DNA from: Eudorina sp. 2006-703-Eu-15
Lineage: Eukaryota > Chlorophyta > Chlorophyceae > Chlamydomonadales > Volvocaceae
Direction: 5' to 3'
DNA: 64,000 bases
NCBI GenBank assembly: GCA_003117195.1
Contig: BDSI01000016.1
Location: 372,001 to 436,000 of the forward strand
The notes under the pieces: model-generated
Seen by the model: the letters and a program-made list of their open reading frames with translations, nothing else
Told to the model about the DNA's origin: nothing
Databases searched by the model: none
Shown: piece after piece, positions 36,587 to 46,858 of the stretch
Layout of the letters: each line of letters opens with the position of its first letter
Position numbering within the stretch: position 1 is the first letter of the stretch
Made by a program: the position numbers and the translations under genes

Positions 36587-36986
36587 AACCTGTACTAATA
36601 CCGCTGCCCCTTACGTCGTGTCTGATACTGTCTGGGTGCTGCAAACAGCGACACCGAGAGCAACCTTGCGAATGATGATGAGGAAGCCCGACGACAAACT
36701 AGTCAGGCCATCACAAAGCTTAAATGCCGCACTGCGTCAAAATTATGCAGAATCCCTTATGTCACATACGTGACGTATGTCAAGCTGAAAGTTGGACGTG
36801 CGAAGAACGACTACGGCATGGAGCTAGCTAGTCGGAGAGGAAATTTGACCCAGGTTCTCATTTATGGCATTGTATCATTCTTGTACATCGAGCAGTTCAT
36901 TTTGCTAGGGGCCGTTTCGTTGCGAGATTAGGACTGTACTACGAATTTGCGCTTGCGGCACAATTTGGCATCAACGCGAGCTCCAA
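36587..36986. promoter_or_regulatory. Shared divergent promoter region, ZW10 (-) and TCAB1-like (+)
   Basis: The two start codons face away from each other across 400 bp, so both promoters must lie here or overlap the first exons. The stretch is AT-richer than the genes. A palindromic ACGT element is described separately. No TATA box was assigned. Confidence 0.55.
36764..36780. promoter_or_regulatory. Palindromic double ACGT element (bZIP-type site)
   Basis: ACATACGTGACGTATGT is an inverted repeat with 8-bp arms around one central base. It contains two ACGT cores, and TGACGT is the CRE/TGA-type core bound by bZIP factors in plants. It sits near the middle of the divergent ZW10/TCAB1 intergenic region. 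Function is inferred from position only. Confidence 0.4.
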
Positions 36987-39900
36987 ATGGACGAAACAGA
37001 TCACTTAGAAGGAGCGGATGCTGAAGCCCAAGACGGTGCTGATGCCTGTTGTGAGACTTCCGAAAAGTCAGGCGCGGAACCCGGGTGGTACACCGCATTC
37101 GTGTTTCCACAGGAGCCAGTGCCTCTGTACAGAGCTTCGCAAGAGTACGCAGGTGCGGCGTGCGTTACACAACAACCAGGCAACGAGCAGCCTGGTGTTG
37201 CTCAGTGCAGTCGGCCAGGGCACCAACGTTGGGTATCAGGGCACGGGGAATGCAAGGCGGCGCCTTGCCGCGCGGAGACAGGCTGCAATGGCAGTACGGA
37301 ATACATGCACAGCTCCCCACTACTGCGTTGTCGCTCAACGGCACGTCAATCAATCACTTGATGGCGCCTCCTGAGCCATGGGGTTGGTGTGACTGTAGAG
37401 TTGCATCTCGCGCCACGCCTCTCAATGGACTTCTGCACGCCGCTTTGGCAGATTATGCGGCAGCATGTCCAAACAGCAACTTCCTAAAAGGAGTGAAATG
37501 GTCGCCCGACGGCGCGTGCCTCCTGACTGCAAGCGACGATAACTGGTGAGTTCGCTGCTAACGGCATTGCATCGGACCCATCGGACCCATCGCCTAGTTC
37601 CACACTCGATAGGCAGTCACGTGGGGACTCTGCCCAGCTCCGAAACTGTGATGGGTCCGTACCGTCCCTTTCGTACAGGTTGAGGCTGTACGACCTGCCT
37701 CAAGATGCCCACGTCGTGGAGCGCTTGCCGCACGCTGACCTGAAGCCGCACGATCCTGCCGGCTCCTCGAGAGAAACCGGCGTCGACGCCGACCCCGCTG
37801 CCGGGGCGGCGGCGGCGGCTTCCACCAGCACAACGCCGTCGCCGCACGGCGCTGTCGCGGCCGACGCGAGTCCGGACAATCTGGCGCCAGCGCTGCGCAT
37901 GTCAGCAGGCGAGACGGTGTACGATTACTGTTGGTACTCCCGAATGACTGCCACGGACCCGGTCTCATGCTGCTTCGCGTCGTCCTCTAGAGGGCAGCCG
38001 ATTCACCTATGGGACGCCTGCTCCGGAACCATACGATGCTCGTACCGCGGTTACAATGACGTGGACGAGCCGACGGCCGCCTACTCGGTGGCTTTCAGCC
38101 CGGACGGCTCCAGGCTGTTGGGCGGTTACAACAAGTCGATCTACGTTTTCGACGTGGCGCGGCCTGGGCGGGACTTCAACAGGATCGTGACGCACAAGCG
38201 CAAGCATCCCGAGAGCATCGCAGGTGGGCGAGTGGTTGAAAAGGGTAGGGTGGAATCGCTTGGAGGAGTCGGCCAGGCTACACAGCAAGGCAGGGCGCTG
38301 GCAGGCTGGGTACTGACTGAGCTATATTGATAGCTGTAACCGGCAGACTGCTGTAACAACTCACCGGAAACCGCACCGTTCCCTAGGGCCCTCAAAGGGG
38401 GCTTCCTTGCCCACCCGACCCGACCGGTGGCATCGGGACGAGGGAAGGTACGGTATTGTCATACGCGAAATGCCCGGCCGGCATATCCTGGAGGCCACCC
38501 GCTCTAAACTGCCAGGGGTGCCGTGGCACCGTTGCGCCCAAGCCGTAGAATGTGGTAGCAGGTGGCTGCAGCAAGTTAAGTGCAAGCTTCCACGAGTAGT
38601 GCACGACTCTTGTGCGGTGCTAAGTACCGCACCTGATGGTCTGAACTGTTTTCGGCGACCCGGAGTGCCTTAGTTTGTGTAGTACTGACGGTTAGCGGCG
38701 CTCCTTCCGCAGGCATCGTGTCCTGCATCGCCTTCAGCGCCGCTGGCGACACCTTCGCGGCGGGGACGTACACGGGGGCGCTGGGCATGTACGACGCGCG
38801 CACGTACGAGCTACTGCTCATCCTCAAGGGAAACCGTGGCGGGCTGACGCAGGTGCGGAATGTGGTATTGGGAACCCAATACCACTAACGGCGACCGCAC
38901 GCGTCCTTCCACAAGTTGATTTGGGTTTACTACGCTTTGTACCTTGTCAAGCCCCAGATGTGGTACTGTGTCGTGCATCAGTGGCAGAGAGGGTTGGTGG
39001 CCCTGCTTCGCGCGATCATAACACGACCCCTCCCTCCTGGACACATCGCCGGCCTCCTCGTTGGCAGCCCTTGGTAGCCAAGACGACGTTCGAATGCTGC
39101 CGACGATCCTGCTCCCACAGGTCTCGTTCTCGCCGGACGGCAACTACGTCTACACCGGCGCCCGGCAGGATGACCAGATGTTTTGCTGGGATGTGCGGAA
39201 CACCTACGAAGCGGTCTACACGTTGGAGCGGGACACCGGCAGCACGAACCAGCGCATCCAGTTCGATATCGAGCCGTGCGGCAAGCACCTGATCACCGGG
39301 GGCTGCGACGGGCACATCACGGTGCGTGGCTGGATCATCCAGGCACCTCTAGGGTCTCGTCAGGGTACCCGACGACCGGCTCGCAGAATATCCATAGCCG
39401 CCTGCTTGGCCCGCGAGGTCGTGCTCAATGGCGACTCCCGGATTGCCGCGCTTGACCCGGTGATCCTGCCCCTTAGGCACGGTGCACGGCAGTCTAATCG
39501 CACGCTCTAACCTCTTGTCCATTGACCAACCGTACGACCCGTTCAGCAACCCAAATCTGTACCTGCCCTCACACAGCTGATCCTCAGAATTCGGAGTTTT
39601 TCCGTTCCCATTAAGTCCCTCCCATGATCTGGAAATTCCGTACTTGTCGCATGCAGGCATTTGATCTGCAGAGCGGGTTGCAGGTCGACCGGCAACCTGT
39701 CGCAGCGGACACAGTCAACGCTGTGACCTTCCACCCCTGTTTGAACCTCATTGCGACCGCTTCCGGTGAGCACACAGAAACGACTCTCAAACGCCGACGG
39801 GACACCGTTCCACTGGTGCGACACGGCATAGCCTCTCAGTCAACCTTCCCCAGCTTTCTGCCTGCTTGCAACGCAGCTCCACAACGACATACGTACTCTT

Positions 39901-40338
39901 CCCTTACCCGAGTTTGCCGACAGCGTAGTGCAGCAACCAACAAGATTCCGGACCCACCAGAATCGCCATTCCACTGTGAATAGGCTTGCTCCCAGCATGC
40001 CCAAGAAACTCATTTCACACCAACAAGAACACTTCAGGGAGCACGCTCATGCTCATGTCCGTGCGCTCGCGTCGCCTATCCGAAGCAGCTCCTCGACGCT
40101 CCGTTATATGGCCCATTGCTCCGCAGGGCAACGCCGCTACGCCGAGGTCGGGGAGCCTGAGGGCAACCATGATGAGGGAGCCAGCTGCGTCGGCGGTGAT
40201 ACCAGCAAACGCGGGTGCCCCACGAATCCCGCTCGGCCTACGAACTCCTTGGTGGTGTGGCGGTTACAACAAGAGCACCTGACCATCCCGGCCGAAGCAC
40301 CGGCTCAAGACCCGTCTGTGCAAGCATGTAGCGCCTGA
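36987..40338 (+). CDS. WRAP53: TCAB1/WRAP53-like WD40 protein, 488 aa, 7 exons
   Basis: Exons: 36987-37152, 37452-37545, 37679-38223, 38713-38852, 39121-39321, 39657-39765, 40127-40338. All phases close. Key stretches, matched from memory to human WRAP53/TCAB1, are NSNFLKGVKWSPDGACLLTA (human FLKGCKWAPDG), ETVYDYCWYSRM (DTIYDYCWYSLM), SSSRGQPIHLWDACSG (SSSRENPIHIWDAFTG), GIVSCIAFSAAGDTFAAGTY, TNQRIQFDIEPCGKHLITGG, and NLIATASGQRRYAEVGEPEG near the end. TCAB1 binds CAB boxes of scaRNAs and telomerase RNA and delivers them to Cajal bodies. A 40-residue Ala/Ser/Thr-rich insert lies between the first WD strands. The N-terminus (MDETDHLEGADAEAQDGADA) is short and acidic. Confidence 0.92.
40264..40268 (-). 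terminator. TGTAA poly(A) signal (minus strand) of YIPF6-like gene, inside TCAB1 last exon
   Basis: TTACA on the plus strand lies 206 bp beyond the YIPF6-like stop at 40474 and inside the coding part of TCAB1-like exon 7. If used, the two convergent transcripts overlap. Confidence 0.45.
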
Positions 40339-40450
40339 GCCAACGGCCACCGCCAAAGATCTCATAGCGTCGCGTTTGCCGCTGTATGAGAGTGTGTATC
40401 CAGGATCACGACAGCCTCCGCTCGGGAACTCACCGCGTACCGCTGCCTGT

Positions 40451-40455
40451 TGTAA
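40451..40455 (+). terminator. TGTAA poly(A) signal, TCAB1-like gene
   Basis: TGTAA is 113 bp after the stop at 40338 and 19 bp before the last codon of the convergent YIPF6-like gene (40474). Confidence 0.6.
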
Positions 40456-40473
40456 GCAACGCCGTCCAAGCGC

Positions 40474-41767
40474 TTAGCGCTTCACCATCGCCAGCCACGC
40501 CAAGGACACGTACATCAGCATCACGGGGTACACCGCCAGTGTTTTCCTCCTGAAGATAACCAAAAGGTTAGGGAGGGATGGTTCGAACCATCATACTCAC
40601 TGCCGCACCAATGCAGCCTACGCAATTTACACAGGAGCCATTCCACGCAAACAAAGTCATGGAGTTGTTAGCCCGCTGTTCGGGACGAACCATACCGGGC
40701 CCCAGGCGTACGGCGGGCCACCTTACCCGCGCGGTACGGCGTTGCCAATGAAGGGAATCGTGGCGATGGATGCCCAAGCAAGGCATATTGCTGTGACTAG
40801 CACCCGAATCCACTGCAGCGCAGGTTGAGGGGGGCATTCGCAATGTCAGACCTTCAGCTATTGTTGTGTGATGGCACACGGGGATCGCCAGGCCAACCTT
40901 GGCGTTTTGCGCAATTAGCGGGGCATACCTTGGTCTGCACAGCTGCGCAAATGATCGCTGCCACCACCAGTGGAAAGAGGCAATATCCGAAGAGGCACAC
41001 CGCCTGGAAAAAGACGAGCTCCCCTCCCAACAGGATGACGTTGATGGTCAAGACCACAGCGCCGAGCGCCACCTCCGCGAACACCATCTGCGAGGTACGA
41101 CCACACTCTCTCGACAAGCTCTCATAGGACCAACTACGTTAAGTTGCCAACATCGGGCGAGCTGTTGGCCATCGTCAGGCGTGCTAAATGGGAATAATGC
41201 ACCCATAACGGCACCAGCCCCTCCCCCGTACGAACTCACCGCGAAAACTTGTGAGGCCTTGTCCTCGCCATAAGAGAGCACAATGGCCAGGACGAGCATG
41301 AACACCTGCAGTTGTGGGGACCAACTTAAATGCTGGACGTTCGCCGACGCTGCTGCTGCGGGTTTGTAACCCACCAGAGGTCCCCATAGGTCCCAGTTAC
41401 GCAGGGCCTGCGCTTGCCCGTGGAACTTCCAGTTGACCGGTATAAGGACCGAGCGCAAGTTTCGTGCAATCGTCACAACGTCTCGCCAGATGGTCTTGAA
41501 CACGGACTCATCGAGGGTGTACTCGTCAGGGATCGTGCTGTGCTCCTGCGTCGAGGCTGGGATGGTTGGGGGAGGAGATTGAGGCATCGTCGTAGATGTG
41601 CTAGGAACGGCCGGCACATCCTGGAAAAGCTGCAACCAGACGCAGAAAGCCATCGGTCAGAGCTCAGGGCAGTTTGGCCGAGAAAGCTAAGTGCCGCATA
41701 TCCTCACCCCTGGTGGAGGTGCAACCTGAGCATTGGTGTTTGAGCCACCACTTCTAAGAGGCCACAT
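40474..41767 (-). CDS. YIPF6: YIPF6-like Yip1-domain membrane protein, 233 aa, 6 exons
   Basis: Exons on the minus strand: 41767-41708, 41629-41375, 41305-41240, 41087-40929, 40812-40727, 40549-40474. The product starts [37 protein letters not shown] and [11 protein letters not shown] match human YIPF6 (NTLDEPVKDTIMRDL, RDWDLWGPL). [20 protein letters not shown], then [18 protein letters not shown], then the C-terminal [19 protein letters not shown] correspond to its five membrane segments. Length is close to the family's 236 residues. Yip1-family proteins act at Golgi and ER-exit membranes with Rab GTPases. The 69-bp intron 41306-41374 is in frame and stop-free, so its retention would add 23 residues inside the first membrane segment. 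Confidence 0.92.
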
Positions 41768-42068
41768 CGCTGTGCACCTTGTAGAAAGTGTTCTGTGTTA
41801 ACTCGATATGTAGCTTGCAAACCCTGACAAGTTTATTGATTGTGCTGTATATCATACGATGTTATCTTTATGCCCGGTGTAAGCAGTTCAGGCGATAGGC
41901 GACAACTTGCAACCTTCACCTGCTCTCCCGTACCCTGCCACTATATACTTTTGCGAGAGGCATACAAATTGCTGTCGACATTGTTACATGCTTTATCAAG
42001 TTCAACTCCTACGGTGATCTCAAGGACTTTGACGACTTACCGCAACCTGTTGACGACACCTTCCTTGC
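41768..42068. promoter_or_regulatory. Shared divergent promoter region, YIPF6-like (-) and sorting nexin (+)
   Basis: The two start codons face away across 301 bp. The interval is AT-rich compared with the flanking exons. No specific site was identified. Shared regulation of two trafficking genes is possible but only inferred from distance. Confidence 0.5.
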
Positions 42069-45000
42069 ATGGATGCGCTAGGGCCGCTCGGAGGCAACAC
42101 CAAGGACCCGCTTGATGAGCTTGGTGGCCTCGTAGGCCAAACGCTTAACATATTTGATGGAGCTGGACAGTCGGGCACGAAGTCGCCGGAACACCCTCTG
42201 GATGTTCTAGGCACGATACCTCGAGCGACAGCAGGAACTGACAATGTGATTGGGCAGTCTATTGATCTTGACCTTCTGGGCACGTCTAGCACTGCGCAGC
42301 CTGCAGTGGGCGCGCTTGCGCACAGCAACACCTTCGGTCCTCCTGAAGCGGAGGTGCAGTTGAATGACGAAGTGGAGCTTGGTCTCACACATGCTGTGGA
42401 ACAAGCGCAGGATGCGGTATCATCAAGCCCACACAGCGAAACAAGTGAGACAGCTGTCTTTGGCTTCAGCCCCATAGGTTGCTCTATCTTAGCACTGCCC
42501 GCCAAGGCAGTATTAGCAAGGCGTTTGCCCTTTATTCAGGGCGCGGCGATTTGCGTGCGGAACAAGGGCCGAGCGGCTACCAACTGGTCGCGGACGGGCC
42601 GAGCACGAGCACTGGCGAAGTCACGCCAATCCGAGGCCTGAACACCGCGGCTCCACCCATACGCGTGTGGGTTCGGGACCCGGAGCGTATGGAGACCACA
42701 AACAAGCTGGGCATGCGCACTACGTACTTCACGTACCTGGTCCGGACAGAGAGCCAGCTCCCGGGTTTGCGCACCGACGGCTCGGAAGTTCGCCGCAGGT
42801 TTTCGGAATTCGACGTAAGCATCTGCTGAGGATTTCCAATCTGTGGAATGTCAGGGGTTGCTGATGCGGCTAGGACTGGGTTCGATAGTGCGCCCTTGCG
42901 CTTCGTTTCAGCGCCTACCGAACAGCGCTAACCCATCAGCCGCAACACGTCGTCCTCCTTGTCCTTTCGCAGGCGCTCCATAAAATCATCAAACAGCAGT
43001 ACCGTGGTTATATTATTCCCCCATTGCCCGAGAAGTCATTCATCGAGGCGAAAATTGCCCACGAAGACTTCCTCCGCCTGCGCCGCGCAGACCTGCAGGT
43101 ACGACCGGCAGACTACCTTGCAGTCGCCGGGTGTCTGCTGACACTTGGCGCCGCAGGGTGTTATGCGTTTGCATACCCACTGCACGCCCAGTGCCACATG
43201 CCTCATTCGTTATGGTGCATCAGGCGGACAGTGCGATGACCACAGAGTGCCCCAGATTAGTTGGGTACAGGACGTGGTGATTAAACATTGTGGCTACGCG
43301 AAGTTTTTACCTGTCCATGTTGTGCGTGACACCGACGCAGGCCTTCCTGCGGGGCATCGCGCAGCACCCAGCGCTGCGTGAGTCCGAAGCGCTGAAGCTG
43401 TTCTTGCTGCAGCCCGGCGAGCTGCAGTACAACCCCGCCTGGATCGCACTCTTGCACGGCGTCGACGGTAAGGACGGATGTCCCTCGTCGTGACGGGGTC
43501 CGCATCGTGACGATGTCGGGTTGGCTTTTCTGAACGCGGGGCCCGGCAAGGTCGGATGGTGGCACAGGCACGCTGCTGGCATGCATCAGCGGGTAGCAAA
43601 TGCATGAGCGGGTAGCAATCGCATGAGCGTTACGTACTCGGCAGGTCTGCGCAGTGTACGAGCGTTACGTTGTTGAACCGGCAAGACCCACATCCCTCTT
43701 GTCAGAATGCGGTCGGTACCAACTACCAAGTAAGGCCAAAGTGTTCCTGGCAGGCACGCTGGAGCACTCGGAGGGGAGCCCGGGGTCCCTGGCGCCGCCG
43801 ACCGGCAGCAGCGCTACGTCGAAGGCGGTCGCGGGGCTGACCAGCCTGGTGTCATGGGTGCGGCAAAACGTCGTCACGACGAGCAAGCGCGAGTTGGACG
43901 AGGACGAACAGCAGCTGCGACATGTAAGCGGCGGGCGCAGGAGGTGCACGTGTCCTGTTATATGTGGCTGCGACCGGTGAACTTGAATGAAAAACTGAGC
44001 ACAAATCGTGGTGAAAGCCGTAACGGGATATGGTAGAATGGTTTGCCGGTGTTTTATTGACCGGCGCCCGCAACTGGAGGTGTCGCATGTCCAGGAGACG
44101 AGAGACGGGTAGGTCTGTGTACGGCCATGCGTGCGCGGTTCCATACGTTGTCACGGAACCGTTCCTGGGTCTGACCGCCCAAATGCGCCGACCTATGTGC
44201 GGTCGCAGGCGAAGGAGCTCATGCGCGACCTGGAGCGCTTGCTGCAGCTGTGCTGCGAGTCGGCGCGTGTGATGTGCAGCCACATGGAGTCCCTGGGCAC
44301 AGACCTGTACGAGCTTGGCCGGAACATGGGAATGCTCTCCAAGGTGCGCCGATGGGGTGGTCAATTGGGGTTTGAGGCAGCAAGTTAGGAGGTGTTGGCG
44401 AGCGCATTCCTGGGTGGGGCTGGCACTGAGGGTTCGCAGATAGTGATTTGTGTGCACTAGATCAGCGTGTGCGGTATTGTTAATGATGTTACATTGGGCC
44501 CCGCGGGGCAACCTCCTCGCTAACCACACACCGCAAAAACAAATATGTGCAGCTGATATGTGCGTAGCTTGTACGAGGATATTGGGTTAGCGTAGGCCTC
44601 AGTGCTTCGTAGTGGGATCTATTTGGGTGGACCCACGATCTGTCCCCGTGGCGATGGACACAGTGGGAGGAGACGCTGCGGGCGCACAGCGGCTCCTACA
44701 CCGAGGCAGGCTTCTCCGCGAGCAAGCGGGCCGCGGACTGCAAGCAGCTCAGCTACGCCAGCGCACGGCAACACACGCTATGGAAGACCGCAGCGGTGAA
44801 GACCGCGGCGAGCCTGGTGAGAGCTGGTATCCTTGTCGGGGAAGGCATGCTGAGGGTGCGGGCAATGAGTTTAGATCATCGCTGTAGCGGGTGATTCAAC
44901 GGAGTACTAGTCAAGCAGCTGAATACGTTACGTTGACCCACCCGGCTTCCGCCCCATCCGCCGGCGACCAAGTCGTGTTATTAACCAAAAAGGAGTTTGT

Positions 45001-45912
45001 GTTTCCCAGGTGGCCCTCCACGACTACTATATAATCGTGCCGGAGGCCGTGGCGGCGCTGGAGGAGCGGGAGAAGTGCCTGGACCAAATCCACGCACTGG
45101 AGGCGGAGCTCCAGACGAAGCACGCGGACCTGAACAAGGGTGGCGGCAAGGTAAGGGTTGCTTGAGGAATGCCATGTGGGTGCGGTCGGTGTTCCAGTGT
45201 CCAGGGTCCGCGGAGCGTTTTTTGCGGTGTTGGCGCTGAGGGCACGCTGCTGGTAACGCCTTCGCCGTTGCCTTGGCAAGAAGGATGTTACAGCGGACCC
45301 CGCGCGGGTCATCGTTGCCTTTCAGTAGTAGCAATCGCGTTGCTGCGCCGCAGAGTGCGGCGGCGAGCCGCGACCGGCGTGCGTACACGCTCACCAACAC
45401 GGTGGATAGGCTGGAGGAGCAGCTCAAGGTGTGCCGCGACAGCTATGTGACCATCAAGCGGCGCAACATGGAGGAGCTGCGCCGCCTGCACCTGACGAGA
45501 GAGAAGGTGCGCGGTCCTCACGTCCGCATGTGGCCGGAGAAGGTTGTAAGCCAAGCACGTGGGTCTGGCAGTACTGCCCGTCGTGCCTGCCACGCGCCGC
45601 CTAACAGCCTTCCTGGGGTCTTGAGTTGTTGATGATGGTCATCAACGTAGGGTCTTTGGCGGAGACAACTATTCCATCTCCGGGGCAAGGCTGGATCCTT
45701 CTTGAAGGCACCTGTTGAGCTGTGCATGAGGAGTGATCGCTTCTTACTGGTGCGCTCTTCGCATGCAGGACTTCCACGACATGATGACGAATTTTTCAGC
45801 GGTCCAGGCACAGCTGATGCAGGCGTCGGCGGACATGTGGCGCACGACCGCGCGCCAGTTTGCGGGCGAGGCGGTCCCACCTGGCGAGGAGGAGGCGCAG
45901 GCAGACGACTGA
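42069..45912 (+). CDS. PX-BAR sorting nexin (SNX1/SNX2 type), 643 aa, 10 exons
   Basis: Exons: 42069-42477, 42540-42814, 42973-43098, 43341-43467, 43655-43923, 44209-44343, 44664-44816, 45010-45150, 45354-45506, 45769-45912. Phases close. The N-terminal 170 residues are acidic and disordered. The PX domain (about 180-290) holds VRRRFSEFDALHKIIKQQY (RRFSEF is the phosphoinositide-binding motif), GYIIPPLPEKSF and FLRLRRADLQAFLRGIAQHP. The rest forms the Vps5-type BAR coiled coil: LMRDLERLLQLCCESARVMC, VPEAVAALEEREKCLDQIHA and DFHDMMTNFSAVQAQLMQAS. Such proteins tubulate endosomes as retromer partners. The start of exon 5 (43655) is the least certain junction. The first intron is only 62 bp. The 3' UTR probably ends after TGTAA at 46214. 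Confidence 0.9.
45288..45314 (+). repeat. Dispersed short repeat, copy in sorting-nexin intron 8
   Basis: TTACAGCGGACCCCG followed by a GGGTCATCG match, close to the copy at 2038-2066 (about 24 of 27 bases). It sits 40 bp before the acceptor of exon 9. Confidence 0.55.
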
Positions 45913-46858
45913 AGCGTTCCTGGCGGTCCGGCGGCTGCGTTAGGGGAAGGCCGAGTCGCAGCTGCACGCCTCCTGGCAAGCGCAACGGTGTGGGCTTGGC
46001 ATATGCTGCCCTTTGAAGGCATCCTAACAACCCGAAATTTGTACAGGCGCGTTTTATCGGATACGTGATGCGATCAGCGCTTCTGCGGTATGTGTGTGCG
46101 AACTGGTGGGCTTGTTTGGCGAGATAGGGAGTCCTTGAGCCTGTGCGACGTCGCGCCATGTGACATGCACGCTGTGGTCGTGTCTCTTCCTATGTACATG
46201 CAGGAGTGAAAGATGTAATGGGACTCGCCGTCGCTGAGCCGAGTGAGCTAGTCACGTGAGGGCGGTGCCGTAGGAGGGCGGTGCTGTAGGTGTCGCGCGG
46301 ATGTGCAGCGAGAATGCGGAGGTGCGGTGAGATTGCGGAGGTGCATGCAGGTCGGGCTGCTGAGGTACTGAGTCGGAATGGGGCGCATGGAACCCCCGAT
46401 CCTTCGGCGGGGAGGGAGGCCGTTCCCGCACTGGTTGTGCTGCCGCTTATTACGCTGTCGTGCCAAGCGCGGCAAGTATGCCGGCGATTTCCCCCTGGAC
46501 TTGCATGTAGCTTGTGAGGAGATGGATGCTTAGCCATGCACTGCAAAGAGTAAGTGTAAGGTGCCCGGGCATCGCGCCCGTTTGTAAGAGCCCTGTGGGT
46601 ACTTAATGCACCAGAAACGAGATGCACCTCAACTGCCTCAACAGAGGTACATGGTTCAAGCCCCCGAAAACCCGAACAACCGGCACGACTCACGACGCTG
46701 TAGCCAACATCTTCGCCAGCATCGGGAGAGCGAGCCGCGCACCCGCCAAAGGCCGGAGAACTTTCATTCAGCCAGGTTGCCTGCAGGTCCAGCACTACAG
46801 CTGCACACCGCAAACGTGGGCAACCAGCTGCAACCACCTGCGCAACTCAAAATCCGCC
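45913..46858. other. Convergent intergenic region, sorting nexin and OAS-like gene
   Basis: No gene recognised. TGTAA occurs at 46214-46218 and again at 46555-46559 on the plus strand; the first would give a 3' UTR of about 310 bp for the sorting nexin. No minus-strand TGTAA was found for the OAS-like gene. Confidence 0.5.

Noticed and set aside
39986..40282. Alternative last exon of the TCAB1-like gene ending RTPWWCGGYNKST
   Set aside because: Its WWCGG resembles the human C-terminus, but the frame does not match the phase of exon 6; the other frame (GQRRYAEVGEPEG, then SLVVWRL) joins in phase and matches the family.
40574..40592. GATGGTTCGAACCATC, a T-arm-like palindrome in a YIPF6-like intron
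   Set aside because: The loop is six bases and the rest of a cloverleaf is absent; it is a chance palindrome.
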